64,000 bases of DNA from Lepus europaeus (taxonomy: Eukaryota; Chordata; Mammalia; Lagomorpha; Leporidae): contig NC_084838.1 in assembly GCF_033115175.1 (NCBI RefSeq), forward strand, positions 68,726,468 to 68,790,467. Direction: 5' to 3'. The position numbers and the translations under genes are program-made. The stretch's first letter is position 1; each line of letters begins with the position of its first letter. Shown here piece by piece: positions 10,996 to 22,230 of the stretch. Under the pieces are notes generated by a model, which saw nothing but the letters and a program-made list of their open reading frames with translations, was not told the DNA's origin and did no database searches.

Positions 10996-11310
10996 TTTTT
11001 TAAGTATTATTTATTTTATTGAATTGAAAGGTAAACAAAGAGAGACAGATAAATCTTCCATCTGCTAGTTTACTCCCCAAATGCTGTTAACAGCTAGAGT
11101 TGAGCCAGGTCAGAGCCAGGAGCTAGGAATTCAATCCAAGTCTCCCACACTGGTGGCAGGAACCCAATTACATAAACCATCACCTGCTGCCTCCCAGAGT
11201 GTGCATTAGCAGGAAGCTGGATTCAGGAGCAGAGTTGGGATTCCAACCCAGGCACTTTAATATGGGATGCAGGGATCACAATGGCAGCTTAACTGCTATG
11301 TCAAACAACT
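10996..11310 (-). mobile_element. Old SINE
   Basis: It begins tttttttaagtattatttatt and ends in the diverged head 'cagcttaactgctatgtcaaac'. It belongs to the older, more diverged group in this window. Confidence 0.8.
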
Positions 11311-11416
11311 TGAGGGACGAATAAATGGCTTGATAGAGGAGAATTCATTGGTATGGGATATTCTCCCATGACTCAGAATTCATTCTGATATCTAGAACTG
11401 ATCTAAACACACTATG

Positions 11417-11736
11417 AGGGTCCAGCGTCATGACACAACCACTTAACTCACCAGTTGCCACACCAGCATCCAGTATGAATGCCGTTTCAAGTCCTGGCTG
11501 CTCCACTTTCCATACAGCTCCCTGCTGATGTGCCTGGGAAAGCAATGGAGGATGGCCCAAGTTCTTGGGCCCCTGCCACCCACATGAAATTCCAGGCTTC
11601 TGGCTTTGACCTTGCCAAGCTCTGACTGTTTCAACCATTTGGGGAGTGAACCAGCAGATCGAAGATTTCTTTCTCCCTATCTTCACTTCTCTAACACTCC
11701 CTTTCAAATAAATAAATAAATCTTGGAAAAAAAAAA
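11417..11736 (+). mobile_element. Type B SINE
   Basis: The head is gggtccagcgtcatgacac and the tail is ctttcaaataaataaataaa followed by an A-run. Full length, moderately diverged. Confidence 0.9.
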
Positions 11737-11830
11737 GCCTACTGTAAACACACTGTCAGGTTTGTCCCTTGAAATTTGGACATTACAAAAACCTTGAGTA
11801 TGTGAGGTGAAGTTTATAGACCTCTTGGCT

Positions 11831-12171
11831 TTTTTTTTTTTTTTTTTTTTTTTTTGACAGGCAGAGTGGAAAGTGAGAGAGACAGAGAGACAGAGAGAAA
11901 GGTCTTTTTGCCGTTGGTTCACCCTTCAATGGCTGCTGCGGCTGGCACGCTGCACTGATCTGAAGGCAGGAACCAGGTGCTTCTCCTGGTCTCCCATGGG
12001 GTGCAGGACCCAAGCACTTGGGCCATCTTCCACTGCCCTCCTGGGCCACAGCAGAGAGCTGGCTTGGAAGAGGGGCAACCGGGACAGAATCCGGTGCCCC
12101 GACCGGGACTAGAACCCAGTGTGCCGGCGCCGCAAGGCGGAGGATTAGCCTGTTGAGTCACGGCGCTGGCC
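11831..12171 (-). mobile_element. Type A SINE with TSD
   Basis: A T-run is followed by gacaggcagagtgg, and the element ends cacggcgctggcc. The duplication gacctcttggct flanks it (11819-11830 and 12172-12183). It is one of only three minus-strand type A copies here. Confidence 0.96.
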
Positions 12172-12184
12172 GACCTCTTGGCTT

Positions 12185-13177
12185 TATATTGATCAAAGGA
12201 GGCACATGGATCAGAGAAGTCAGAATGTTAGTATGAATTTACCTAAGAACTCATGTCATGCTACAGGAGCCCAAAGTCCAAGAGGGCACACACATAACAT
12301 CCATTAATTCCAAAGAAAACCACCCAAGCATCCACTTGGGAGAGATGGGGGCAGTGGGTTAGTCTTGTAATCCACACCCGACTGGAGTACACAATATTAA
12401 ATAGTACATCAGTAAACAAGCACAATTGGTTTGTGGTCAAAACATCTGGGCCTGTTCCCTGGTGTTCTACAAACTGCAGCTGTATTAGGCTTACATTGAC
12501 CTTCCCCACCAGATTGAGATGTTTACCCCTGGGAGGGAGATGGGAGGACTTGGAGGCCTATCCCAGGGGCCACCCTCAGGGCAAAGAATACTGTTTTTTA
12601 TGGGGGAAGGGCAGCCTAATGAGCCATCCCTACTTTGAAAGGAAACAGAGGACATTCTCACCTCTAAAGCAATAGGAAACAAACTCCAGTTTCTTTAGAA
12701 GCTTAGTGGTACCTATTCTCCACTAGCCAGCCCTGCAGATGTGGCCATGGAATTAGGTTGCCTGTTATCAGTGAGGATGAGGGGATTCCAGAATGACAGA
12801 GCTCATCTTTAGAAGGAAGATGGACATCATTATTGTAATGGGCATCAAGGTTAGTGTGGCAGTTAGAGTGTGTGTTGATCTATGTTAAGATTTTAAAGCA
12901 AGATAGATGTCGAGCTGACCAGGACCATTAGTTATACCAGAGGAAAGGGGATTGTCCAAGCTTTTCAATTTTGTTAAGTCTAAAACTGAGCTAGCACTGA
13001 AACTAGGACAATCTTCTCCTCCAGTAAAAATGAGAGTAATAGTAGCCAGATGATAAATGGACTTTTAGCCCACATTCAACTCACAGTAGGACCAATGAGT
13101 CAGCAGACTGGCCCTGGAGTTATTTTCCTGGTACTTGAATATGTAAATGGAATATGTGGGTTACGTATTAGAATTTC
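12185..13177. other. Intergenic, no gene recognised
   Basis: Unique-looking sequence. The phrase 'gcttacattgaccttccccacc...tttacccctgggaggga' (about 12490-12540) has the feel of an old LTR, but no ends or partner copy were found. Confidence 0.4.
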
Positions 13178-13488
13178 AAAAAAAAAAAACTTATCTATTT
13201 ATTTGAGAGTCAGGCAGAGACACACACGGAGAACATGTTCATCCACTGGTTCACCCCTTTAATGCTTGCAATGGCGGATAGGGCTGAAACCTGGATCTGG
13301 GAACACAATTCAGATCTCCTATATGGGCAGCAGGAACCCAACCACTTGAGCGATTACTGCTACTTCCCAGGGTGTGCTGGAATATGGAGTCAGGAACCAG
13401 AGCTGGCAGTTGAACCCAGGCACTCCAATGTGGGATGATGCAGACACTCTTAGGGGCATCTTAACCACTAGGTCCAACACTTGCCCCA
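13178..13488 (-). mobile_element. Old SINE
   Basis: An A/T-rich start (aaaaaaacttatctatttatt) is followed by a diverged body that includes 'gttgaacccaggcactcc'. It ends 'ccaacacttgcccca'. Confidence 0.8.
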
Positions 13489-13589
13489 ATCTAGGATTCT
13501 CATATGAGTTCCCAGCACTGTGTGAATCAAGGATCATTATTTTCAGAAAGGAACAGCGCAAGTGCTAGAAACTATCTTCCCTACATGCT

Positions 13590-13850
13590 CACACTTCATT
13601 TTTCTTTTTTTCCTCTTTGGGGACCCAGACATCAAAAAACTAGAATATTCAAAGACAACTTCATATAGGAGAAATTAGAAAGTGACTGTGCAAGGAGGCT
13701 TGCTAGCACAATAGGTAGTGTGTCAGTCTCATAATCTGAAGAAAATGACTGTATATGCTGAGGGAAAGGCTCAAAAAAGATCTAAAAAGACCTTATGTTT
13801 ACATCTCAGACTGATCCTTTGGCACAGAAATAGTCTACAACATTCAAAAA
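13590..13850 (+). repeat. Duplicated unit, copy 1 (contains tRNA-Met half)
   Basis: This segment recurs in reverse orientation at 33546-33805. By eye about 8 changes occur in about 215 bp, chiefly near 13650-13670. The homology continues into the tail of the adjoining SINE (to about 13912) and then stops abruptly inside that SINE. Beyond 'cacacttca' on the other side the two copies are unrelated. Confidence 0.85.
13697..13742 (+). pseudogene. 5' half of a tRNA-Met(CAT)-like sequence
   Basis: About 45 nt match the 5' part of a vertebrate elongator tRNA-Met: acceptor 5' strand, D-arm (ctagcacaataggtagtgtg) and an anticodon arm with loop ctCATaa. The CpGs expected in the functional tRNA appear as TG or CA. 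The T-arm and acceptor 3' strand are absent, so it cannot fold as a tRNA. It may be a retroposed tRNA fragment or a relic of a tRNA-Met-derived element. Confidence 0.6.
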
Positions 13851-14185
13851 AAATTTTTAAGAAGATTTATTTATTTATTTGAGAGGTAGAATTACAGATA
13901 GAGGGAGAGACAGAGAAAACTGTGTTCCATCCACTGGTTCACTCCCCGTATGACCTCAACAGCCAAAGCTGGGCCAATCTGATGCCAGGAGCCAGGAGCC
14001 AGGAACTTCTTCTGGGTCTCCCATGTGGGTGGAGCAGTCCAAGCACCTGAGCCATCTTCTACTGCTTTCCCAGGCCATAGCAGAGAGCTGGATCTGAAGT
14101 GGAGTAGCTGGGACATGAACTAGTGCCCATAAGGGATGCTGGCCGCAGGCAGAGGCCTAACCCACTACACCATAGCGCTGGTCCC
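13851..14185 (-). mobile_element. Type B SINE bordering the duplicated unit
   Basis: It runs from the tail (aagaagatttatttatttatt) to the head (catagcgctggtccc). The tail-proximal 60-70 bp are nearly identical to the SINE at 33188-33545. The rest differs like two unrelated copies, placing a duplication breakpoint inside the SINE. Confidence 0.88.
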
Positions 14186-14204
14186 TCAGTTTGTTCTTAT
14201 GCAA

Positions 14205-14543
14205 CAGGAACAGCATGGAGCTAATGCTCCCAGGGGCAAATTTTACCAACAGGAAAGAAGAGATGGAAAAAAGCTAGCAGATAAATTGCTTGCCCTTCAA
14301 AGTTTTCAAGAAGCATAATTGCAAACATCCTCTGGGAAATAGCCCATATTACTAAGAAACTTATTAGGTCTCTTTTAAGGTGTGGCTGGTTTAGTAAATA
14401 TACAACCTTCCCCTTCCTTATCTTAAGTACCTTTTATCCTCACTCTTTACTCCCTGGGACTGTATCTCTAACAAAGAATTAGCACAAAATCTCCTTCGTG
14501 TTCTCTTTTCTAAGAAATCTGAACTAAGGAAATAGCCCTCATT
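14205..14543 (+). mobile_element. Old LTR fragment, copy 2
   Basis: It aligns with 9170-9525, best at the 3' end (ccctgggactgtatctctaa, attagcacaaaatctccttc). A type B SINE interrupts it at 14544, and the remainder may continue a few tens of bases after 14889. Confidence 0.5.
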
Positions 14544-14802
14544 GGGCCGGTGCTGTGGCACAGTGGGTTAACACCTAGGTCTGAAGCAACAGCATCCCAT
14601 ATCCCATTGCCGGTTCGAGCCTGGCTGCTCCACTTCTGATCCAGCTCTCTGCTTTGGCCTGGGAAAGCAGTGGAGGATGGCCCAAGTCCTTGGGCCCCTG
14701 TACCCACGTGGGAGACCAGGAGGAAGCTCCTGGCTTCTGGCTTCGGATCGGCCCAGCTCCAGCCATTGGGCCAACTGGAGAGTGAACCATCGGATGGAAG
14801 AC

Positions 14803-14833
<31 letters not shown>

Positions 14834-14874
14834 ACTCTGACTTTCAAAAAAATACATAAATCTTTAAAAGAAAA
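14544..14874 (+). mobile_element. Type B SINE with TSD
   Basis: The head is gggccggtgctgtggcac, with a (CT)n at about 14802-14828 and a tail of ctttcaaaaaaatacataaatc. The duplication gaaatagccctca flanks it (14529-14541 and about 14876-14888), inside the old LTR. Confidence 0.95.
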
Positions 14875-14888
14875 GAAAATAGCCCTCA

Positions 14889-16728
14889 CACTTTCCTTAC
14901 TCAAGAAGGTGGCTGAATTTAGAGACGTAATAGTAAATATGTAGGTAACTGGAAGTATGCTTTGAAAGACAGTTTCTCTCAAGAGAGGGTGAAGGAGCAA
15001 AAATCAAATAGATACCTTTTAAAAGCTAACTCAGATAGTATTTAAAAATATTTGCACGACAGAAAAAGAAATTCTTTTCCTCTGTAATAACTGTCCAGAT
15101 GTCTTAGCCTATGAATTACCTTACTATTCCTTAATTAATATTGTAGTGAGTGTCTCTTTGGCAGAGCTGGTCCATGTTCTCTCCATTTTATTCTACCCCA
15201 TGATATGTTGTGTAGACAAAGTATAAAGATGTACATACTAGTGACAGTGGTTCCTCAGGAGAATGGTCTTAGGGAAGAGGTCCTTGTGGGTCCTAGCAGC
15301 AGTCTTGAAGCTGCTTGGAGAAGGCATTCTGTGGCTCCAGGAATTCCAAGAGTGGTCCAGAAGGATGGGATGTGCCGGGGGTCCTGATAGGCACGTCTCA
15401 TGTCTTGGGGAACCTTACCTCATTAGTAGGAGATGTGATGAAGGACCAAATCTTGGCATGATCAAGAAACAAAATGATGGGCGAGGCTGAATGATGTATG
15501 CATACAGGTAATAATAGAAGACTTAGGAGTCAAGCCTTGAGGACTATGACAAGCATTTGGATTTTGTCTTGTTTGTAAGGTTGTCTAACACACAGATTCC
15601 ACTGAGATCTGCAGAGCCTTCAGTGGTGACTAACTTGTGACCTTGTCTGAGATTTAGCTGCAAAGTATTGAAACAGGAAGACCTTCTGCAATGTGTTCAA
15701 GCAGAGGTCAAAGTAGGAGGATGTAGCCACAGTTCTGAGGAAGGAGCTTTCCTAAAATGTGACAAACAGATGCACACTGCTGAGCCTGGAACTGAAAATA
15801 GGATTTGTTCCAACTAACCCAAGAATTAGACAGGAGGTAGAAGGCTGCACACTTTACTATGAGGCTGACAAGTCTGACCCTGTATCCTTTTGTGTTTCAT
15901 GGATGCTTTACTTCACTCAAAAACATCCTGAGATTCTTTACAACAGCAGTCTTGGATGCCTTCATTTGTTCCATACCTTTTTAAAAACTGAATCCCAGTT
16001 TCTGTGATTCTCAAGTCCTGGTTCTCTAATCACAACCTCTGGCCTTTGTTTTTTGCATAAGTATTGGCTGTTAATCTTGCGGCTTTCAAATATAAACTTT
16101 CTCTAAAGGATTCTGATTTAGTCGGTTCATCTGACTTCCCAATGCTGCATGGCAAATGTGTTCCAGTTCTAACCAATTGGAATCTAACATCTACCCTGGC
16201 TAGAACAACCTCTGCCTCATAACAAGAAGAGAGTGAGCATTTTGTTATAAGCCACTGGATTCAGAGCAACCTGCTTGGTTGCCCTGGCAACAAGGCAATG
16301 GTTCTATTTTTCTTTAGTCCCTTGGCCTAGGGCATATGGTGTTATAGAAGGAAGATTTGGAGTCCTGAGCACAGGTTCTTGCTGAGTCTACTCAGTCATA
16401 TGAGGTTGGGATGGAGACACAGACTCTATTTTCACAGATCCTAGGTATAGCAGCTGCTCTGAGAAACCCAATCCATCCATATTCACTCATCCAGAGAAAC
16501 ATAGAAAAAGTTCAGCAAACTCAATGAGATCTAACAGTCATAATGACTAGTTAGTATCCAGAGCTTTGTTTGGCAATGAGAGGGGAGGAGCTGGTAAATA
16601 AAAACCAATTGTGTTTCTAATATTGTACATTTTAAGAGACATGGAGAATACTGGACTTGCTTCTGAAACTCAGCAGCCATTTTTAGAAAGGGGGTAATGA
16701 AGGTCCTGTTGGACCTCTCAGTTGCAGA
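14889..16728. other. Intergenic, no gene recognised
   Basis: About 1.8 kb of mostly unique sequence. Open frames at 15205-15490 and 15759-16007 (plus) have no recognised domain and no repeat explanation. No SINE was found, which is unusual for this window. Confidence 0.45.
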
Positions 16729-17330
16729 GATGCCCACTTGCTTGGGAGGACGCCCAAAGATCCAGACTCTAGACCAGTTGATGCAAAAAGCACGAGGTTT
16801 TTATTGAACGTTTGCGCAAACGGGCCCCCACCTCAGGTAGTGAGGAGCCCTGAGCGGCAGTTTCACACAGGTTATATAGGCAACATATTCTAATGCACAT
16901 GCATAGGATTGGTCAGTTCAGAGGGACCATTAGCATATGGGAGAACGCTGGCAAAGAATGCTGGTGGAGAGTGCTGGTGGAAAATGCAGAGGTGGCACGG
17001 GATTGGCTGGTTCAGAGGGACAATTAGCATACCAGAGAATGCTGAGGGAGAGTGCTGAGGGAGAGTGCTGAGGTGTTACAGGATTGGCCGGTCGCAGTGA
17101 CATCATAAGTGCACGCCTAGAGACTCTCCGAAGGGGAGGGGCAGCTCTGCTCTGGGCGCGCCCAGAGGTTTCCCGGAGGGGAGGGGCAGCTCTGCTCTGG
17201 GCATGCCTAGAGGTTCTCTGAAGGGGATTGACTTTTCCTTCCCAGAGAATGTCCTGCCCGCTAGACTCTGGGGAACATCTAACCTCTTAAGAAGCCCCTG
17301 ATATTTGCCCAGGCCTAGTTTCTTGTCCCT
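16729..17330 (-). mobile_element. Retroviral LTR with internal tandem repeats
   Basis: On the minus strand AATAAA (16800-16805) lies about 65 bp downstream of TATATAA (16872-16878), the usual LTR order. Two tandem families are visible. 'ggattggYYRgttcagaggg' recurs at about 16908 and 17000, with a third partial copy near 17082. 'ggaggggcagctctgctctg' recurs at about 17136 and 17178 in a unit of about 45 bp. On the minus strand a G-rich run near 17320-17335 could be the polypurine tract of a 3' LTR. Ends and TSD could not be fixed, and no viral gene is present. The repetitive Pro/Leu-rich frame at 17103-17504 comes from the tandem repeats. Confidence 0.6.
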
Positions 17331-17334
17331 CCCC

Positions 17335-17742
17335 CCATAAGGGTCCTTCAGTCCTCCCACAAGAGCTGATGGGCATTGCTCATCTGCCAGGAGGAGGGAT
17401 GTCCCTTCTAAAGCTTTACCAGCTATCCTGGGGGATAAGAGGTAGAGTGATCCAAACTCCCACTGCAGCCATAGCTTTAAGGGAGGATTGTTCAATGAAC
17501 TCATTCAGGTTACTAGAAGAGCCTACCAGCATCAACAAGCTTCTGTACAAGGCTAGAAGTGGGATTAACACACAACTCTGCATTATTCATAGTCTACTTC
17601 TAAAAGATGCTTGCTTAGAGATAATATATGTAATGTTGTTGGCAGGTTGCAAGTGTTCAAATGGACTTAACTGAACTTTGTCACCATCCTCACACTTATA
17701 AATGGTCTTTGAATATTTTCAAGACTTCATATGAAAAAGTCT
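17335..17742. other. Intergenic, no gene recognised
   Basis: This may include an internal ERV remnant next to the LTR (17335-17480). The rest is unique AT-balanced sequence with no convincing frame. Confidence 0.4.
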
Positions 17743-18049
17743 GATGCCAGTGCTGTGGTGTATCAAGTTAAGCCATCACCTGTAGTGCCAGTATCCCGTA
17801 TGGGCTCTGGTTCGATTTCCAGCTGCTCCACTTCTGATCCAGCTCCCTGCTAGTTCGCTTAGGAAAGCAGAGGAAGATGGGTCTCTGTACCCACATGGTA
17901 GATCTGGAAGAAGCTCCTGGCTTCTGCCTGGCCCAGCTCCAGCCGTTGTGGCCACTGGGGGAGTGAACCAGCTGATGGAAGATCTCTCTGTTTTTCCCTC
18001 TTTCTCTGTAACTCTACCTTTCAAATAAAATAAATAGATCTTTAAAAAG
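17743..18049 (+). mobile_element. Type B SINE
   Basis: The head is gatgccagtgctgtggtgt and the tail is cctttcaaataaaataaatag. The next SINE inserted just after its tail. Confidence 0.9.
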
Positions 18050-18060
18050 AAAAAGCTTGT

Positions 18061-18391
18061 GGCCGGCGCCGCAGCTCACTAGGCTAATCCTCCGCCTTGC
18101 GGCGCCGGCACACCAGGTTCTAGCCCCGGTCGGGGCACCGGTCCTTTCCTGGATGCCCCTCTTCCAGGCCAGCTCTCTGCTGTGACCAGGGAGTCCAGTG
18201 GAGGATGGCCCAAGTACTTGGGCCCTGCACCCCATGGGAGACCAGGAGAAGCACCTGGCTCCTGCCATTGGATCAGCGCGGTGCGCCGGCCGCAGCGCGC
18301 CAACCGCGGCGGTCATTGGAGGGTGAACCAATGGCAAAGGAAGACCTTTCTCTCTGTCTCTCTCTCTCTCTCACTGTCCACTCTGCCTGTC

Positions 18392-18429
<38 letters not shown>

Positions 18430-18470
18430 AAAAGAAAAAAAAGAAAAGAAAGAAAAAAGAAAAAAAAAAG
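18061..18470 (+). mobile_element. Type A SINE with long A-rich tail
   Basis: The TSD aaaaagcttgt flanks it (18050-18060 and 18471-18481). The tail is about 80 bp of A broken by G (18392-18470), giving Lys-rich chance frames. A tail this long suggests recent insertion with early decay. Confidence 0.95.
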
Positions 18471-18496
18471 AAAAAGCTTGTTCATTCTTGCTATTT

Positions 18497-18840
18497 AAAA
18501 AAATTATTTATTTATTTATTTATTTGAAATATGGGCAGAAAGAGAGAGAGGGAGAGAGAGGGACAGAGAGAGAGATTGACCTTCCATTAGCTGATTTACT
18601 CCCACAATGGCTACAACAGCTGGGGCTGGGCCAGGCTGAAGCCAGGAGCCAGAAATTCCATCTTGGTCTCCTATGTTGATGTCAAGAGCCCAGGACTTGG
18701 ACCATCATCCACTGCCTTCCCAGGCCCATCAGTGGGGAGCTGGATTGAAAGCAGAGTAGTCAGGACTTGAATTGGCACTCTGATACGGAATGCTGGCATC
18801 ACAAGTGGTGGCTTAACCTGTTGGACTATAACGCCTGACC
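18497..18840 (-). mobile_element. Type B SINE with TSD
   Basis: It runs from the AT-rich tail to 'actataacgcctgaccc'. The word ttgctattt occurs directly before it (18488-18496) and just after it (about 18844-18852). Confidence 0.92.
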
Positions 18841-18852
18841 CTTTTGCTATTT

Positions 18853-19790
18853 TCAAATCATTGTGTGTGTGTGTGTGTGTTTTTTCAGAAAAACTGGCAG
18901 TGCAGGAATATTTCCACGTACTACAAGTTGACTGTGTTGTTTTGTTAAAAGCCCTCACTGCCCCCACTCCTGCTCAAAAGGATAAATACAATTTGGTGGC
19001 TAGCTTACATATAAACAGTGAGCTAGAGTTCACTTAGTATTGGCATCTTTTCTGAGCCAGCTAGATTTTCAACTTCACTGAGACTGCATGAGTCACTTTT
19101 TCTGTCTTTCTCTCACACACAGTTATGCTATAGCAAATAAAGTATATTTAATCTGAACTTCGATAAACCTAATTCTCTGAACTTCAGTAGTGAGTGTACT
19201 TTTATCAGATTTGCTTTAGTAGTTTTCATGATCCAAAGAGCCCAAAGAGGCTAGAATTAAGCTTCCTACTAACTCTTATTGTTCCTTTGCATTTCTGAGA
19301 AAGTATGACATAAAACCTTTGCTTTGACTCTATAGCAATCAATGGATGTGCTGATCAGTGGCCTTAGAGTCCTGTAAGACCTGGACAAAAGGAAGGGAAA
19401 GTATTTTGGATCTGCAGAGTGATCAAAAGGCAACATGAGAAAGTGCTCAAGCAAAAAGAACACACAAACTTTCCTTGTCCTATGAACCTAACTGTAGTTC
19501 CAAAGGATATCAATATAACTCACTCTCTCATTTGAGACTTTGCAAGCAATCCCCACATTAGAATGACAGAATTCCAGTGGTTCATTTGTAGAAGTGAGTT
19601 ATGTGGAACGCAGAATGCATTCCCTATAGTAACCAGATTATGCGTGGTGGTTAGCTGTGTTTAACCCATAGTTTTCTGAAGTAGAGTTTCAACAGGACTA
19701 CCAGACTTGGCCACCAGATGAATAGAATTTATATAGGGAAATATGTGTTCAGGAGTCAGCTAAGAATGCTAGGAATGGGGAATTCTTCTT
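18853..19790. other. Intergenic; short (TG)n
   Basis: A (TG)n lies at about 18864-18881. Otherwise this is unique sequence without a recognised gene. Confidence 0.5.
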
Positions 19791-20330
19791 TCTACCACCC
19801 CCCTCCACTTCTGAGCCTCTGTCACAAGGGCAGATCACTGCCCCCATACCAACAGAAGATTGTAAGTGGGGTGATGAGATGTAGAACTGGAGACTTGCAG
19901 AGCTTGGGGCCCAGGAGATATGGCATTGGGAGAAGCTGTGCGTCTTCCTTGCTCAGCTTCAGCAGCTCCTGGTTTACATCCCTTTCTTTTCGTCCACTGA
20001 TCTGGAAGATTGATTCTCTTGCTTGTCCCTTCGCTGCTACAGTCTCCCCCTTCACAGAAGCATTTCGCTCTTCTCCGTTTGGTTCAGAATGAGGAGTTTC
20101 CTCTACTTGCCCGGACTTGAAGAGTATGTACAGACTTTGTCACATACTCTATGCAGTTAGAAAGAAATATCCCCTTCTCTCCTGTTGCAAGGGATTCTAC
20201 AGAGTAGGCCAAACCTTTGATAATGATGAATCTTTTTTCTGCAAAAGGAGATTTGTGAGATTTTTCCACACTTCAGGTGGAATTCTAGACTTAAGATTTC
20301 ATAAACATTTCTTCAAGAGTTGTGGCTGAT
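19790..20330 (-). pseudogene. Decayed reading frame, unidentified (candidate)
   Basis: On the minus strand one frame from about 20271 to 19822 reads as plausible protein apart from in-frame stops. Early residues include VWKNLTNLLLQKKDSSLSKV. After several stops it continues through an acidic, Lys/Glu-rich part (ISGRKERDVNQELLKLSKED). This long single-frame persistence is unlike the surrounding unique DNA. No family was recognised and no poly(A) or TSD was found. It could be an old exon, an old retrocopy or chance. Confidence 0.3.
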
Positions 20331-21379
20331 GGAGATTTGAGGGTGAAGAGCACAATAATGGGGATTGTGTGACCCAAGAGGGTAAAATGAGGAAGTGGGG
20401 GAGGTTAAATAGCACCCCCTAGTGTAGAGAAGAAGCTGTGAGTGGAGGAGGTGGCTGGGAGAAGGGGGTGTGTTAAAATTTTCCTTTGTCCTAAATCCCC
20501 TTGTGCACTGACAGGAATCCTAAGTGCTGAATCAGGCTGCTCAGAGCCTTTTGAATAAAGGGCTTAAAGTAATTAATGAGAAAGCATTCAGGAATGAAAC
20601 AACTAAGATCCCATCAAAAGGAACCAGGTAGAGAGGTGAAGTGCAAATGCTGACAATAAAATGGATCCCCAGGGACTCTTCATACGTGCTGCTGCCTGCA
20701 TTCTAAACATTATCTTTTCTAGGACTCTCAAGCCCCAGGAGGGAAGGAAACTTTTGAAGGAGCTGAGTAGACTTCTCCATCATTTCCTAGATCACCGTCA
20801 GTCCTGCCTGGGCTAGGGACAGAAAGGGCCAGAACAAGAGGGAGAAGCTTTCCAAGCATTCGGAGGAAACTTCTGAGCAGGTGAAACAAGCAGAATTAGC
20901 CCTTGGCTGCCTTCACGCTCGTAAGTGCTGAGTGACCTCAGATGCCTCCTTGCTTTGGATCCAGTTTGCCTTTCTTTTTCTGGCCATCTCGATCTTTTGT
21001 ATAGGTTGTTATTTGTCATTGCGCTGACCCCATTTTAAACACAAGCCAGGTCACTTTGACTCCTTGCTTCCTTCCTGTTCTATGCGGCTCTGGATTTTCT
21101 TCTTCCTTGCCACTTATTTTGTGATCACTTACTATGTACTAGACACTCTATTGAATGCTGGGGATTAGGATATCAACATATACAATTTAGAAGAGGCAAA
21201 ATTCATTCCATAACAGATGTGAGGGAATTAGCCAAGTTGATATCTGAAGGAAGGACATTTATTTCAATCACATACAAAAAGATAAGGGAATTCATTTCCT
21301 TCCAGAAGAGAAAGAGACCCAGGTCAACTGGTTAGAGGGTCAGGTGATAGGAATATGCTGCATAATTAATAAGAGGAGA
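20331..21379. other. Intergenic, no gene recognised
   Basis: Unique sequence. The phrase 'cacttactatgtactagacactctattgaatgctggg' (about 21126-21163) resembles the start of an ancient MIR/L2-class repeat. Confidence 0.45.
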
Positions 21380-21480
21380 CAGGTTCTAGACTTAGAATCT
21401 TTTGTTCAAACCTCAGCTGTGCCCTCTACTAGCAGTGTATTCTGGGGAAAGTTACTTTTACCTGCAGGAAGGAAGAATAA
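21380..21480 (-). repeat. MIR-like ancient SINE fragment
   Basis: Words matching the antisense core of a mammalian-wide MIR are present ('gttcaaacctcagctgtgcc', then 'ctggggaaagttac'). It is strongly diverged. Confidence 0.5.
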
Positions 21481-21754
21481 TTTGCTTTCTCTCCATCTTA
21501 GAGGTCCCTACAGTAAAAGACAAAGAAACAGATGCAGATTTACTTATTGTAAATTTTACATGACAAAAGGCAATGGAGACCTGAAGAAACATGAGTAGTT
21601 TTCTTCCTTAATTAGTTTGATAGTTGTGGTTGGTGGATAGTTTATGGAGACGTAGTTTAGAACAAAAAGGTTATGATCTAATGGTAAAAAACTGGGAGAC
21701 ACTTAGAAATGCCTGTTTGTTCAGATTCCTCTCCTGTGACTTTTTTTTTTTAAG

Positions 21755-21865
21755 TTGGATCCCTGTCACCCCTGGAGAAAACCGGGATTTGGTCCCTGGG
21801 TCCTGACCCTGGCCCTGGGCAGCTTTGACTTTATGGGCATTTGAGGAGTGAACCAGTTTGGGACC
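21755..21865 (+). mobile_element. Old C-type SINE fragment
   Basis: The body words ctgggtcctgaccctgg, 'cagctttgac...gggcatttgaggagtgaaccag' fit the central part of an old C-type SINE. Head and tail are missing. Confidence 0.55.
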
Positions 21866-22230
21866 TTCTCAGACCTCATCCCATGTGTCTTTTCCTTTGG
21901 TTGGTTCTGAGCTGTATCCTTTACAATAAAATTATAATAAAAGCTAGTATGCTTTCCTGAATTCTGTGAGTTGTTCCAATAGATTATGTAACCTAAGAGG
22001 ATGGTAGGAACACTGAATTTATAGCTAGTTGGTCAGAAGTGGGGGTGACATGGATTACAGTGAAGGTTTCTAAGTCAAAATGAGGATATTTGAAGCTATA
22101 CTACAAATTAAAACAGACAAAATCAAAAGAAAGGGCTAAGTGAGATGTGAAGTTAAGCTGACTGGGGAAGGGATCAGTTTTTACCAGGAGTTTCTACAAA
22201 GCGTTCCTAGCCTCTGGTAAATAGCTATGC

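Noticed and set aside
13697-13742. Functional tRNA-Met gene
   Set aside because: The T-arm and 3' acceptor strand are missing and the CpGs of the internal promoter region are lost.
17103-17504. 133-codon frame with repeated Pro/Leu-rich peptides
   Set aside because: The repetition comes from the tandem DNA units of the LTR. A retroviral protein was considered, but no gag, pol or env motif is present.
18182-18679. 165-codon frame with a Lys/Glu-rich centre
   Set aside because: The charged centre is the A-rich SINE tail, and both ends are SINE sequence.
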